Assembly: GCF_002925905.1 (NCBI RefSeq) | Contig: NZ_PRDB01000006.1 | Location: 1-64,000 of the forward strand | Reading direction: 5' to 3' | Source: Klebsiella michiganensis | GTDB lineage: Bacteria; Pseudomonadota; Gammaproteobacteria; Enterobacterales; Enterobacteriaceae | DNA length: 64,000 bases | Part shown: piece by piece, positions 1 to 9,134 of the stretch | How positions within the stretch are numbered: position 1 is the stretch's first letter | Layout: every line of letters begins with the position of its first letter | Notes under the pieces: model-generated | Database searches by the model: none | The model's input: only the letters and a program-made list of their open reading frames with translations | Told to the model about the DNA's origin: nothing | Made by a program: the position numbers and the translations under genes

Positions 1-1912
1 GAGAACCATAGCCCTGCATGACGCTCCAGCTCAGATTGTTATCGGCCAATAAGGTACCGCCCAGGCTCAGATTATTGGTGGTATTCCCCTGCTTACTGGT
101 ATTCATCATGTAGCTGACGTAGGTGGGATGGCCGCCGAATAATTTCTCCAGAGGAATACTCATGGTGAGCGCAAACAGCCCATCGCGGTCGTAGATGCGC
201 CCGGAGCGCTGGCCGTAGCGTTCCGCAGAGTGAATGTTATAGCTGTAGCTCAGACCGAAACTGATGCCTTTATACGAACCGTTGTAGCTCGCGCTATATG
301 ACTCCATGCGTTTGTTTGTATCCCAATAGTCTTCCACGATGGCGCTAAGCGCGAGGTTGCCTGGTATCTGAAACAGGTTCTGGCTGACGGTTAACTCGGC
401 GCGGTTGCGCCTGCGTTCCGGCATCACGTAGCGCCGCCCATCGCGCCAGGTATTAAGAACGTCCTGCATATCCCAGTAGCCGCTGGTGGCATAGCGATAG
501 CCAGCGAAGGTGAAGTTAGTCCCGGTCTGCACCAGGTTTTTGCTGTAGCGAATACGCCAGGATTGGCCTTCTTCTCGCGGTCGATTTTTTTGCTGCGACC
601 AGGCCTGGGTGATATCGGTGGACAGGGCGCCAATGGAGCCCAGGTTTTTACCTATGCCCAACGCTAACGCCTGGTATCTGTTACTGAACTGGCCGCCGCC
701 GTATACGGTGTAGCCGGCGGGAAGGCCATAAATCGCCGTGCCAGCGGCCAGCGGGGCTTTATCGATGCCGTTGTTATAGGCGCGGTAAACGCCGGTGGTC
801 ATGGCGTATTTTAACCGGCCTTCGCGCTGCAGCACCGGGACCGAGGCGTAGGGCACCACGAGGAATTGTTCGCTGCCGTCAGACTCTTTGATGGTGACGT
901 ACAGATCCCCGGAACCGCCGGTGGGGTACATATCGGTGATTTCGAAGCTGCCGGGCGAAACGTAGGTCTGATAAATGATGTATCCGTTTTGTCGGATCGT
1001 GACCTGGGCATGGGTACGGGCGATCCCCCGCACTACGGGGGCATAGCCGCGCAGGCTCTCCGGCAGCATATCGTCGTCAGACGCCAGCTGGCCGCCGCGA
1101 AACGGAATACTGTCGAAAATATCGGAAGGCGTGGTGCTATCGCCCAGCGTCAGTCGGCTCTTCAGCGAGCGTATATCGCGCTGGGCGTAGGTATAAACGG
1201 TATCCCATTTTGTTGAGGTGCCGCTTTCACCGTTCTGGCTGTTGCGGTTCCAGGTGGTGTAATTACGCAATCGCCAGGGACCGATATTAAGACCGGGGCG
1301 TAAATTAATGTACTGCGCGTTTCCGCCGCCGCCGCCGCCTTTTTTGTCCCGGTTGTTGGCGCCGCTGACGCTGTAATTGACCAGCGCCGCCGGAATGCCG
1401 TCATCCCACCGCGCTGGATCGACCCAGCCGCGCGCGGCGTTGGTAAGGGAAGATTGGGGAAAACTTAACAGCAGCTGCTGGTGCGAGAAACGAAAGTCGG
1501 CGCTGGCCTGAGGAATCGCCGACAGCCTTGCGCAGCTGGCATCGGGCTGGCCTAACGTCGGATAACGCTGGATCATGACGCCCCATGAGGCCAAATCGTT
1601 CAGGGACAGGCAGGGCTGTAATGTGTTCTGTCCCTGCGCGTTTTGCTGTATGCGGAACTCAACGTCCCGGGTATCCACCTTGCTGTCATTGACATAAATA
1701 TCCACCCTGTAGCGTCCGGGCTGCTGCCCGCCATGCTCCTCGAAGGCGGAGAGATCGGTGGTGGCCAGCCCGCCTGCGCCGGTTTCCAGATGGGCGGGGT
1801 TGAACCGTTCCCGGGCGTTAGCTGAGGGGCTTATCCCCACAATCAGGGCAATCTGGGCGGCGATAAGGTAAGCTAAATTCAAGGGCGAGTCGCTTGAGGT
1901 TCTTTTGTTCAT
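1..1912 (-). CDS. Fimbrial outer-membrane usher (partial, 3' end outside window)
   Basis: Pore protein that threads fimbrial subunits delivered by the periplasmic chaperone through the outer membrane. The reading frame is open from the ATG at 1912 to the window edge (637 codons), so the C-terminal part is missing. A hydrophobic signal segment covers about residues 12-33. The mature start has the usher-type 'FNP..LE' pattern, and a 'YVSPGSFEI' stretch typical of PapC-type ushers follows further in. AGGAGC lies 8 nt before the ATG. The chaperone gene ends 60 bp upstream and the same strand continues to a subunit gene, giving subunit-chaperone-usher order. Residues 190-197 are Lys-Lys followed by six Gly, encoded by A6 and a GGC repeat, an unusual low-complexity insert. 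The fimbrial type cannot be named from sequence alone. Confidence 0.9.
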   Translation of the reverse strand, partial: MNKRTSSDSPLNLAYLIAAQIALIVGISPSANARERFNPAHLETGAGGLATTDLSAFEEHGGQQPGRYRVDIYVNDSKVDTRDVEFRIQQNAQGQNTLQPCLSLNDLASWGVMIQRYPTLGQPDASCARLSAIPQASADFRFSHQQLLLSFPQSSLTNAARGWVDPARWDDGIPAALVNYSVSGANNRDKKGGGGGGNAQYINLRPGLNIGPWRLRNYTTWNRNSQNGESGTSTKWDTVYTYAQRDIRSLKSRLTLGDSTTPSDIFDSIPFRGGQLASDDDMLPESLRGYAPVVRGIARTHAQVTIRQNGYIIYQTYVSPGSFEITDMYPTGGSGDLYVTIKESDGSEQFLVVPYASVPVLQREGRLKYAMTTGVYRAYNNGIDKAPLAAGTAIYGLPAGYTVYGGGQFSNRYQALALGIGKNLGSIGALSTDITQAWSQQKNRPREEGQSWRIRYSKNLVQTGTNFTFAGYRYATSGYWDMQDVLNTWRDGRRYVMPERRRNRAELTVSQNLFQIPGNLALSAIVEDYWDTNKRMESYSASYNGSYKGISFGLSYSYNIHSAERYGQRSGRIYDRDGLFALTMSIPLEKLFGGHPTYVSYMMNTSKQGNTTNNLSLGGTLLADNNLSWSVMQGYGS

Positions 1913-1972
1913 CCTGAAATGCTCCTTAGCTGACGGCAAATCGCCGCAGCGCAAACCGTCGGCAGCGGCGGG

Positions 1973-2662
1973 TTAGCGAACCTGCGTGTGGCTTTTTCCC
2001 ACGCCGCCAAAGTCGCTAATGATTTTCCATGACACCAGGCCGGTCACCTTGCCAGGGGTAGCAAACGTGGCTGAGCTCATTGGTGCGACAAAGGTGGCTT
2101 CGGTAATGGGATGATTGCCCACCGTGACCTCGTTGAAATTCATGTAAAACGGCGTCGGATTCGATACCGTTAGCCTGCTGCCCGTCAGGCTCCATTTCAG
2201 CTTATGGGTCACCTCTTCCGGGATACCCTTCAGCGTTTTGGGACGATAAATAAGCTTGAGGCGCGTTCTTACGGCGATTTGCAACGTGTTCGCGTCTTCC
2301 GGGGCGGTATTTGTCGGAATAGCTTTGACGTTTAGCCAATAAAGCGACTCGCGATCGGTAGGGAGCTGGCCGCCGGTATTGACGATCCGCAGCAGGTTTT
2401 GCTGATTGCCGTCGAGGCGGAACAGCGGCGGGGTAATAATAAACGGCGGCCTGGCCGGATCGTTATTGCGCGGCTCCACCCACGACTGGATCAGATATGG
2501 GCCGGTATCCGAATTGCTGACGCTTAAAGAGGCCTCTTTTTTGCCGCCGTCAAAAATCAGTCGCGTGCCGCCAATTGTGACGCCGCCGCTTTCTATCGCC
2601 GCCGCTAATTCGCTCGCCAGCACCAGGAGGAGAAGGGGAAATATTCTATATCCTTTATGCAT
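1973..2662 (-). CDS. Periplasmic fimbrial chaperone (PapD/FimC family)
   Basis: Immunoglobulin-fold chaperone that caps fimbrial subunits in the periplasm by donor-strand complementation and hands them to the usher. The chosen start at 2662 (MHKGYRIF) gives 229 residues with a clear signal peptide ending near 'ASELAAA'; a longer in-frame start at 2737 would put a polar segment before the signal and is less likely. Family features seen: an early conserved Arg in 'GGTRLIF', the 'PPLFRLDG' segment before strand F-G, and a basic strand 'VRTRLKLIYRP' where the second subunit-anchoring Lys normally sits. It lies between the subunit gene (about 100 bp upstream) and the usher, as expected for a minimal fimbrial operon. 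Confidence 0.93.
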   Translation of the reverse strand: MHKGYRIFPLLLLVLASELAAAIESGGVTIGGTRLIFDGGKKEASLSVSNSDTGPYLIQSWVEPRNNDPARPPFIITPPLFRLDGNQQNLLRIVNTGGQLPTDRESLYWLNVKAIPTNTAPEDANTLQIAVRTRLKLIYRPKTLKGIPEEVTHKLKWSLTGSRLTVSNPTPFYMNFNEVTVGNHPITEATFVAPMSSATFATPGKVTGLVSWKIISDFGGVGKSHTQVR

Positions 2663-2762
2663 GATAGCTATTGACTCCACAAATACGAAAAGGGACGGAC
2701 CGGCCGCTGCCGGTCCGCGGAAATAACGCCAGCGCAACAGAAATACGCCGACGAAATATCCG

Positions 2763-3281
2763 TTAGTTGTAATTGAGGGTAAATGTGCTGGTAGAGTTAG
2801 CGAACCCTGCGTTTACGGTGCTTGATGTCGCATAATAGCGGGCGACGAAAGCGAGACTATTTTCGCCCGGCTGCAGCGGGTAAGCGGACGAGGCGGTATA
2901 TAATGGGACGACGACGTTTTTATTGTCCATTAACTGGATCCCGACGCCCTGTGCCACGCCAGGCTCTTGGGTGAGCGCCAGAATAGTGCCGACGCTGCTG
3001 TCCGCCGTGCCGTCGAATTTTACCGTGGCCGACTTAGCGGATTTCGGGCAATCTTTCAGCTCAATAATAAATTTGGTCGCCGAGGCCGTGGAGCCCGCGC
3101 CGTTGAAGGCTTTGCTGGAGACATTCCCCATCATAACCGACAGCGGGTTGGTCATATTATTGATCACGGTACAGGCGCTATCGGTGATGGAGCCGTAAAA
3201 ATTAATACGGCCATCATCCGCGAATACGGAGGCGGACATGACACCGGCTAACAGACCAACAGCAATAAGACTCTTGTTCAT
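2763..3281 (-). CDS. Fimbrial major-type subunit (type 1 pilin family)
   Basis: Secreted pilin-like subunit of 172 residues. The start at 3281 (MNKSLIAVG) has AAGGA at good spacing and gives a signal peptide cleaved after 'SVFA'; the longer in-frame extension to 3419 is upstream leader sequence. The mature protein has the family's two cysteines for a disulfide (in 'SACTVINN' and 'LKDCPK'), a 'GSITDSACTV' start like FimA/SfaA pilins, and a hydrophobic C-terminal strand ending 'FTLNYN' used in donor-strand exchange. It is the first gene of the operon, immediately behind a long AT-rich leader. Whether it is the major rod subunit or an adaptor is inferred from operon position only. Confidence 0.9.
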   Translation of the reverse strand: MNKSLIAVGLLAGVMSASVFADDGRINFYGSITDSACTVINNMTNPLSVMMGNVSSKAFNGAGSTASATKFIIELKDCPKSAKSATVKFDGTADSSVGTILALTQEPGVAQGVGIQLMDNKNVVVPLYTASSAYPLQPGENSLAFVARYYATSSTVNAGFANSTSTFTLNYN

Positions 3282-3737
3282 AAGGTAGTCCTTATATGCA
3301 ATATAGAAAGGTAATAGCCTCACAGAAATAAATTTCTCATGAGCCTTTATTAATCTGATAGCCAGATGTCGTGCTGAAATAGATTCAGTGACGCTGAGGT
3401 TTATTTCTGCAGAAGACATTTTGTATCAAAGTGTCATGTTTAGTTTTATCTATTTTGTTTGTTGATTTTTTAGATGTAGATGCCAGGGATGGCGTTTTTT
3501 GCAATATTAAAAACCATAAATTCAGGATTGGATGGTAAATAATCTGGTGTTTCGGAGGGTGACGTCTGAGGTCAGGGTTTGCTGGAAAATGCGCGTCAGT
3601 TTCTAATCTATTGATAATTAATGTTTTTAATTTTTCGAGATGCGAAAAACCTTACTGGTTGACAGGTTATTGGCGATTTATTATGTTAGTGACAATCTGA
3701 TACATTATGTCAAGTAAGAAATATATTGGTTATTGCG
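3282..3737. promoter_or_regulatory. AT-rich fimbrial control region between recombinase and pilin genes
   Basis: 456 bp without a gene, clearly richer in A+T than its neighbours. It must contain the fimbrial promoter. Readable elements: a 10-bp inverted repeat CAGAAATAAA (3323-3332) / TTTATTTCTG (3400-3409); a hairpin TTTTTCG-N5-CGAAAAA (3631-3649) about 90 bp beyond the recombinase stop; and TTGACA at 3659-3664 followed after 17 bp by TATGTT, a promoter-like pair pointing away from the fimbrial genes. The adjacent FimB-type recombinase suggests that an invertible promoter segment could lie here, but no convincing long recombinase repeats were found. Confidence 0.4.
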
Positions 3738-4286
3738 TCACCATATATTTTTAAATCTTGCAGCATTGCTCGCAGTATAAAGCACCGTATGCTGAATATT
3801 TCTGTGACCGAGATAATCCTGAATTAGCCGGGTATCCATGCCCTTATCGGCCAGCGAAAAACCGCAGGCGTGGCGCAGCATATGCGGATGGGCCGCAATC
3901 CTTAAACCCGCACTTTGGCTATAGTGGCTAATCAATACGTGGATCCGCTGACGCGATAGCGGCGTTCCTTTTTGCGAAAGAAATAGCCAGTCGCTGTCGC
4001 TGTTGCGATAGTTTTTACGCACCGACAGCCATTCACGGATAAACGTCATCTCGCTGGAAAAGAGAGGATGCGTTGTGGAAAACCCATTTTTAAGCCGTTT
4101 GACGTAAATTGAGTGGTTATGCAAGTCAAGGTCAGATAGCCGCCAGTGGCGAATTTCGCTGACGCGGCAGCCGTGAATGAAGCACATCCAGATTAAACAA
4201 CGATCCCTCTCCGGGTTCGCTCCCTTATACGCCTCGTTGATGATTTTTTTTATCTCAGTTTCGGTGAGATATTTTCGTTTATTCAT
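3738..4286 (-). CDS. FimB/FimE-type tyrosine recombinase
   Basis: Site-specific DNA recombinase of the short fimbrial-switch class (182 residues; FimB and FimE are about 200). It consists almost entirely of the catalytic domain. The complete tyrosine-recombinase set is present: Arg41 in 'GCRVSEIR', Lys66 in the beta-hairpin, His135-x-x-Arg138 ('HMLRH'), His161 in 'LGHRNI' and nucleophile Tyr170. GGAG precedes the ATG by 7-8 nt. It is co-oriented with and directly upstream of the pilin gene, the place expected for a phase-variation switch. An imperfect AAATATAT-type palindrome (about 3719-3750) spans its stop codon. Its target repeats are not identified, so a role in fimbrial switching is inference from family and position. 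Confidence 0.9.
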   Translation of the reverse strand: MNKRKYLTETEIKKIINEAYKGANPERDRCLIWMCFIHGCRVSEIRHWRLSDLDLHNHSIYVKRLKNGFSTTHPLFSSEMTFIREWLSVRKNYRNSDSDWLFLSQKGTPLSRQRIHVLISHYSQSAGLRIAAHPHMLRHACGFSLADKGMDTRLIQDYLGHRNIQHTVLYTASNAARFKNIW

Positions 4287-4710
4287 GTTTAATCTCCTGA
4301 ACAGCCATGAAATTTTTCCCCTTCAGGTGTCAAGGCGAATGGCTTCGCCCGATGTAAGCGGTCAAATGAACGCGCCGGGTATGATTAAACAGCGGGGGGA
4401 GGATAGCAAGACGATCGGACTGATTCGCCTGGATCGAAACGGGCTTAACAGCGGATGCAACGCGGGCTTTGCGGCTTTCGTTATAACCCATCATTCGTTC
4501 AACTTACTTTTATAAATTAAAAAATTTTAAACATTTAATGCCTGATAGTTTTACATTATTTTTACAAATACATATAATTCCTTACGTTCTTCGCTCTGTC
4601 CGAGAGCGTCCAACCAACATGATATGCGGTATGCGCTTTTCTTGGTCTGATAACGCGCTGTTTATATGAGATGTTTTGGTTTTTTCGACTGACGTCGTAT
4701 GGGATGAAAT
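4287..4710. other. Intergenic region between recombinase and PQQ dehydrogenase
   Basis: 424 bp separating two divergent genes. It should hold the promoters of both. It is AT-rich near 4500-4580. I see no RNA gene, no strong terminator and no credible coding region; the open frame read rightward from 4177 is mostly antisense to the recombinase. Confidence 0.5.
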
Positions 4711-7116
4711 ATGGACGAACAACAAGGTAGCGGTAGGGGCCTGTTCTTTACCGTTTACCGGGTACTTTTTGCATTACTGAGCTTTGGCACTGGACTCTTT
4801 TTCACTATCTGGGGGGGCAAACTCCTCTCTCTCGGCGGCAGCGCCTGGTATCTGTTAGCCGGTCTCGCTTATCTGCTTATCGCCGTCGGCTATCTTGTCC
4901 GCAGCCGCTATGTCCTGCCTTTTGCCATTCTGACTTTCCTGTTGACCCTTTGCTGGGCGCTGTATGAAGTGCAGCTCAGCTATTGGGGCCTGATCCCCCG
5001 GCTGGTCGTTCCCGCGCTGATGCTGATGCTGGCGCTGTGGCTGGCGGCGACGCTGCCGATCCCGCCTGCGTGCAGACGCTACGCCAACTGGAGCGCCTCG
5101 GCGATTTTCCTCCTGCTGCTGGCGACGCTGGTTTCCGCCTTCTACCCGCACGGCGGTATTCATCACGGCGTGGTGAAAGCGATCGACGACAGCACGCCGA
5201 CCCTGGCTGCCAAAAGCGATAACTGGGCGTTCTTCGGCCGCGATGCCTCCGGCACCCGTTTTGCGCCGTACGATGAGATCACGCCGCAAAACGTCAAAAA
5301 CCTGAAAGTCGCCTGGACGTATCACACCGGCCGCCGGCTAACCGGCGCCGGGATTGGCGTCGATGAAAATACCCCGCTGCAAATTGGCGACACGCTGTAC
5401 TCCTGTACGCCGCTGAACGTGGTTACGGCGCTGGATGCGGATACCGGGAAAGCGCGCTGGCGTTTTGACCCGCACGCAAGTACCGCCGAACACGTCACCT
5501 GTCGCGGGGTCGGCTATTACGATGTACAAAGCGATGATTCGCTGAGCGCAGAAGAGAAGGCCAGCCCGGCGCTGCAGCAGTGCCCGCAGCGTATCCTGGT
5601 GTCTACCGTCGACGCCCGTTTGATCGCCCTGAACGCCAAAACCGGCGAACTGTGCGATGACTTCGGCGATCACGGTAGCGTCGATCTGAAACAGGGTATG
5701 GACAATACCGAAAACAGCAAACGCTACCACCCGACCTCAACGCCGGTGATTATGGGGCATATTGCGGTGCTCGGCGGCTGGGTGCGCGATATCGTGCACG
5801 GTGAACCGTCCGGGGTGGTACGCGCGTTTGACGTACGTAACGGAAACGTGGTGTGGGCGTGGGACATCGGCCAGCCGGAAAACGTTACCGACCCGGTAAA
5901 AGGTCGCGTCTATACCCTCGAAACGCCGAACGTCTGGACGGTGCCGGGCTTTGACAAAGAGCTGAACCTGATTTATCTGCCGACCGGTAACGGTCCGCCG
6001 GACTACTGGGGCGGCGATCGCAACGCGGCCAAAGAGAAATACGGATCTTCCGTGGTGGCGGTGGACGCCAGCACCGGCGAGACGAAGTGGGTCTTCCAGA
6101 CCGTGCATCATGATATCTGGGACTATGACCTGCCGTCGCAGCCGGTACTGTTCCATATGAAAAACGAGCGGGGCGAAGAGGTTCCGGTTCTGATCCAGAC
6201 CACCAAAACCGGGCAGATTTACGTACTCGACCGGCGTACCGGTAAGCCGGTGACCCGCGTGGAAGAGCAGCCTGTCGCCCATGACGGCGCGGAAGGCGAG
6301 CATCTCTCCGCCACCCAACCTTTCTCCACCGGCATGCCGCAGCTGGGCGTCGAGCCGCTCACCGAGAAATCGATGTGGGGCGTGACGCCGTTCGATCAGC
6401 TGATGTGCCGTATCGACTTCAAAGCGTCGACTTATCTTGGCATGTACACGCCGCCGTCAGAGAAGCCGTACATCGAGTGGCCAAGCCTGCTGGGCGGCAT
6501 GAACTGGGGCGGTATCACTATCGATGAGCGCACAGGAACGCTGTTCGTCAACGATATGCGGATGCCGTTGAGAATGTCGCTGGTGCGCAAAGAGGATATG
6601 GCGAAATATAAAGTCTCCACCGACGAGGTGCCCGGCTTTATGGGAACCGTGCGGCCGCAAATTGCCGGGCCATACGGCGGCGTGCGGATCGATATTTTGC
6701 AGTCGGCGCTGGGCGTTCCCTGTAATACCCCGCCGTTTGGCACCATGAGCGCCATTGATCTCAACACTCGCCAGCTGTTGTGGCAGGTGCCGATGGGGTC
6801 GGTGGAGGATACCGGTCCGCTGGGGCTGAAAACGCACATGCATATCCCGCTGGGTATGCCGACGCTGGGCGGCCCGACGTCAACCGCTTCCGGACTGGTG
6901 TTCTTCGCGGGAACTCAGGATAACTACCTGCGCGCGCTGGATTCCGCCACCGGTAAAGAGCTGTGGCGCGCTCGTCTGCCGGTTGGGGCAGTGGCGGCGC
7001 CGCTGATCTATAAATCACCGAAAAGTGGTAAAGAGTACGTGGTGATCTCCGCCGGGGGCGCCAGCCACTCGCCGGACGTGGGCGATGATATTATTGCCTT
7101 CGCGCTGGAAGAGTAG
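4711..7116 (+). CDS. Membrane-bound PQQ-dependent dehydrogenase (glucose/quinate/shikimate family)
   Basis: Quinoprotein that oxidises a sugar or polyol in the periplasm and passes electrons to ubiquinone. The 801 residues match the usual 790-800. Five hydrophobic segments in about residues 10-150 anchor the protein; the rest is an eight-bladed propeller with repeated 'ALDA.TG...W' blades. Residues matching the known E. coli Gcd site are visible: His261 in 'HVTCRG', the probable general base Asp468 in 'HHDIWD', and Lys499 in 'KTGQIYVLDRR'. It resembles E. coli Gcd clearly but is not close enough to call its orthologue, and the neighbours differ; it may be a second family member with a different substrate (quinate, shikimate or another sugar). 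A strong terminator follows at once, so it is monocistronic. No PQQ synthesis genes are in the window. Confidence 0.88.
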   Translation: MDEQQGSGRGLFFTVYRVLFALLSFGTGLFFTIWGGKLLSLGGSAWYLLAGLAYLLIAVGYLVRSRYVLPFAILTFLLTLCWALYEVQLSYWGLIPRLVVPALMLMLALWLAATLPIPPACRRYANWSASAIFLLLLATLVSAFYPHGGIHHGVVKAIDDSTPTLAAKSDNWAFFGRDASGTRFAPYDEITPQNVKNLKVAWTYHTGRRLTGAGIGVDENTPLQIGDTLYSCTPLNVVTALDADTGKARWRFDPHASTAEHVTCRGVGYYDVQSDDSLSAEEKASPALQQCPQRILVSTVDARLIALNAKTGELCDDFGDHGSVDLKQGMDNTENSKRYHPTSTPVIMGHIAVLGGWVRDIVHGEPSGVVRAFDVRNGNVVWAWDIGQPENVTDPVKGRVYTLETPNVWTVPGFDKELNLIYLPTGNGPPDYWGGDRNAAKEKYGSSVVAVDASTGETKWVFQTVHHDIWDYDLPSQPVLFHMKNERGEEVPVLIQTTKTGQIYVLDRRTGKPVTRVEEQPVAHDGAEGEHLSATQPFSTGMPQLGVEPLTEKSMWGVTPFDQLMCRIDFKASTYLGMYTPPSEKPYIEWPSLLGGMNWGGITIDERTGTLFVNDMRMPLRMSLVRKEDMAKYKVSTDEVPGFMGTVRPQIAGPYGGVRIDILQSALGVPCNTPPFGTMSAIDLNTRQLLWQVPMGSVEDTGPLGLKTHMHIPLGMPTLGGPTSTASGLVFFAGTQDNYLRALDSATGKELWRARLPVGAVAAPLIYKSPKSGKEYVVISAGGASHSPDVGDDIIAFALEE

Positions 7117-7143
7117 CCGCAGCCGTTTCGCTCTTGCGCAAGT

Positions 7144-7169
7144 AACCGCCCCCTGTGGGCGGTTTTTTT
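7144..7169 (+). terminator. Rho-independent terminator of the PQQ dehydrogenase gene
   Basis: Perfect 8-bp stem AACCGCCC / GGGCGGTT with a 5-nt loop, followed by a run of seven T. It sits 27 bp after the stop codon. Confidence 0.92.
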
Positions 7170-7191
7170 ATGGTCCGAAGCCTGGCTGGCG

Positions 7192-8157
7192 CTAAACCGC
7201 GTGACAGGCGACGTGGTGGCCGTCGGCGACCTCCCTTAATAGTGGAATATCGCGACGGCAGCGGTCGCTGGCCTGCGGGCAGCGGGAGGAAAAGCGACAG
7301 CCGGAAGGCGGCCGGGACGGGTCGGGAATTTCACCTTGTACCACCGCGACCGGCTCGCTGTCCGGATCGAGGGTCGGTACCGCCGCCAGCAGCGCCCGGG
7401 TGTAGGGATGCAAAGGCCGGCTGAATAGCGCATCGCGGCTGGCAGTCTCCACCAGTTGCCCGAGATACATCACCGCCACGTCATCGCAGAGATGTTCTAC
7501 CACCCCGAGATCGTGGGAGATAAACAAAAACGTCACCCCATGATCGTCGCGCAGATCGGAAAACAGATTAATAATCTGCGCCTGAATCGACACATCGAGG
7601 GCCGAAATCGGCTCATCGGCAATAATAAAATCCGGGTTTAAGATCAGCGCCCGGGCAATGCCGATGCGCTGACGCTGGCCGCCGGAAAACTCGTGCGGGA
7701 AGCGGTTGTAATGCTGCGGCGCCAGCCCGCAGATGCGCATCACCTCAAGGGTTTTGTCATACAGCTCCGCCCGGCGACAGAGCTTGTGCTCCAGCATCGC
7801 TTCGCCAATGGCGTCGCCGATGCGAATGCGCGGGTTTAACGAACTGTAGGGGTCCTGAAACACCAGCTGGATTTTAGGCCGCAGCGCGCGCATTGCCCGC
7901 GGCGGCAGTTCGGCAAGTTCCTGACCGCGAAACTTGACGCTGCCGGCGGTCTTCTCATACAGCCCCAGTAGCGTACGGCCAACGGTGGTTTTCCCGCTGC
8001 CGGATTCGCCCACCAGACCAAAAATCGTTCCCCGGCGAATCTTAAAGCTCACGCCATCCACCGCCCGCAGTACGCCGGTCTGCTGACCGAACAGCCCATC
8101 GCGCAGCGGGAAGTGTTTTTTCAGCCCATCCACTTCAATCACGTATTCATGACTCAT
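7192..8157 (-). CDS. ABC transporter ATPase, OppF/DppF type
   Basis: Second ATPase of a peptide/nickel/opine-type importer, acting on the cytoplasmic face of the permease pair. 321 residues. Walker A is GESGSGKT (50-57); the signature is '[15 protein letters not shown]', Walker B '[13 protein letters not shown]', and the switch His lies in 'LFISHDLG'. The C-terminal oligopeptide extension contains the cysteine-bearing '[15 protein letters not shown]' segment found in OppF/DppF proteins. It overlaps the upstream ATPase gene by 4 bp (ATGA), so translation is coupled. It is the last gene of a five-gene transporter unit preceded by a MetNIQ-like transporter and an SfnB-type oxidoreductase, so the cargo may be a sulfur compound rather than a peptide. 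Confidence 0.93.
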   Translation of the reverse strand: MSHEYVIEVDGLKKHFPLRDGLFGQQTGVLRAVDGVSFKIRRGTIFGLVGESGSGKTTVGRTLLGLYEKTAGSVKFRGQELAELPPRAMRALRPKIQLVFQDPYSSLNPRIRIGDAIGEAMLEHKLCRRAELYDKTLEVMRICGLAPQHYNRFPHEFSGGQRQRIGIARALILNPDFIIADEPISALDVSIQAQIINLFSDLRDDHGVTFLFISHDLGVVEHLCDDVAVMYLGQLVETASRDALFSRPLHPYTRALLAAVPTLDPDSEPVAVVQGEIPDPSRPPSGCRFSSRCPQASDRCRRDIPLLREVADGHHVACHAV

Positions 8158-9134
8158 GTCACGGACTCCGAAAGTTCACTGTAAAAGCAGGCGGCCTGCC
8201 GGTCTTGCCCTGACAGCGGCGGAATGCTCTGTCGGCAGCGCGCGGTGGCTTTTGCGCAGCGCTCGGCAAAGGCACATCCGGCGGGAAGGGCGGCGAGGTC
8301 CGGCACCTGGCCGGGGATTGAATAGAGGCGTCGGCGCCGCGCCCCCGGCACCGGCCGCGAGGCAATCAGCCCCTGGGTATAGGGATGCTGCGGGTGACGC
8401 AGAATCGCGGCGGTCGCGCCCTGCTCGACGATACGCCCGGCGTACATCACCACAACGTGCTCGGCCATCTGCGCGATAACCCCGAGATCGTGGGTAATCA
8501 GCATCATCGCCATCCGGTTGGCCCGCGCCTGGTCGCGCAGCAGGCGCAGGATCTGCGCCTGCACGGTGACGTCCAGGGCGGTTGTCGGCTCATCGGCAAT
8601 CAGCAGCTTCGGCTGGCAGCTCAGCGCCATGGCAATCATCACCCGCTGCAGCATGCCGCCGGAAAGCTGATGCGGATAGCTGGCCATCAGGCTCTCCGCG
8701 CGCGCCAGCCCGACATCCGTCAGGCGCTGGGTAGCGTGTTGCCATGCGGCCTTCGGCGGCTCGCCGCGGTGGCGAATCAGCGGTTCGCAGAGCTGCTCGC
8801 CGACGGTGAGTACCGGATTCAGGGCGGTCATCGGCTCCTGAAAAATCATCGCCAGCTGATTGCCGCGCAGGTCGGCCATACGGGCGTTTTTCAGCCGCAG
8901 CAGGTCCTGGCCCTCAAAAAGAATTTCCCCGCCGTCAATGCGCGCCGCCTGCGGTGGCAGCAGGCCCATTAACGACATGGCGGTGACGCTTTTGCCGCAG
9001 CCGGATTCGCCGACCACGCCAACGGTCTGCCCGGCGCGAATAGTGAACGACACATCCTGTACCGCGCGTACCCGGTTTTTGTCGGCGGCAAAAGAGACCG
9101 AAAGCTGATTAAAGGTGATTAATGCGCGACTCAT
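8154..9134 (-). CDS. ABC transporter ATPase, OppD/DppD type
   Basis: First ATPase of the peptide-type importer, 326 residues. Walker A is GESGCGKS (42-49), the signature 'LSGGMLQRVMIAMAL', Walker B 'LLIADEPTTALDVT', switch His in 'LITHDLGV'. The oligopeptide/dipeptide C-terminal extension with paired cysteines ('GCAFAERCAKATARC') is present. It overlaps both neighbours by 4 bp, typical of a tightly coupled permease-ATPase operon. It pairs with the downstream OppF-type ATPase as a heterodimer. Confidence 0.93.
   Translation of the reverse strand: MSRALITFNQLSVSFAADKNRVRAVQDVSFTIRAGQTVGVVGESGCGKSVTAMSLMGLLPPQAARIDGGEILFEGQDLLRLKNARMADLRGNQLAMIFQEPMTALNPVLTVGEQLCEPLIRHRGEPPKAAWQHATQRLTDVGLARAESLMASYPHQLSGGMLQRVMIAMALSCQPKLLIADEPTTALDVTVQAQILRLLRDQARANRMAMMLITHDLGVIAQMAEHVVVMYAGRIVEQGATAAILRHPQHPYTQGLIASRPVPGARRRRLYSIPGQVPDLAALPAGCAFAERCAKATARCRQSIPPLSGQDRQAACFYSELSESVT

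Noticed and set aside
3719..3750. AAATATATTGGT/ACCATATATTT palindrome as an inverted-repeat end of a fimbrial switch
   Set aside because: No second copy in inverted orientation was found in the control region; it overlaps the recombinase stop and may simply be a weak terminator-like fold.
4177..4515. 112-codon open frame in the recombinase upstream region
   Set aside because: Partly antisense to the recombinase, no ribosome site, composition unlike coding sequence.
8385..8972. 195-codon open frame on the plus strand
   Set aside because: Antisense to the OppD-type ATPase gene; composition typical of reverse reading of a GC-rich gene.
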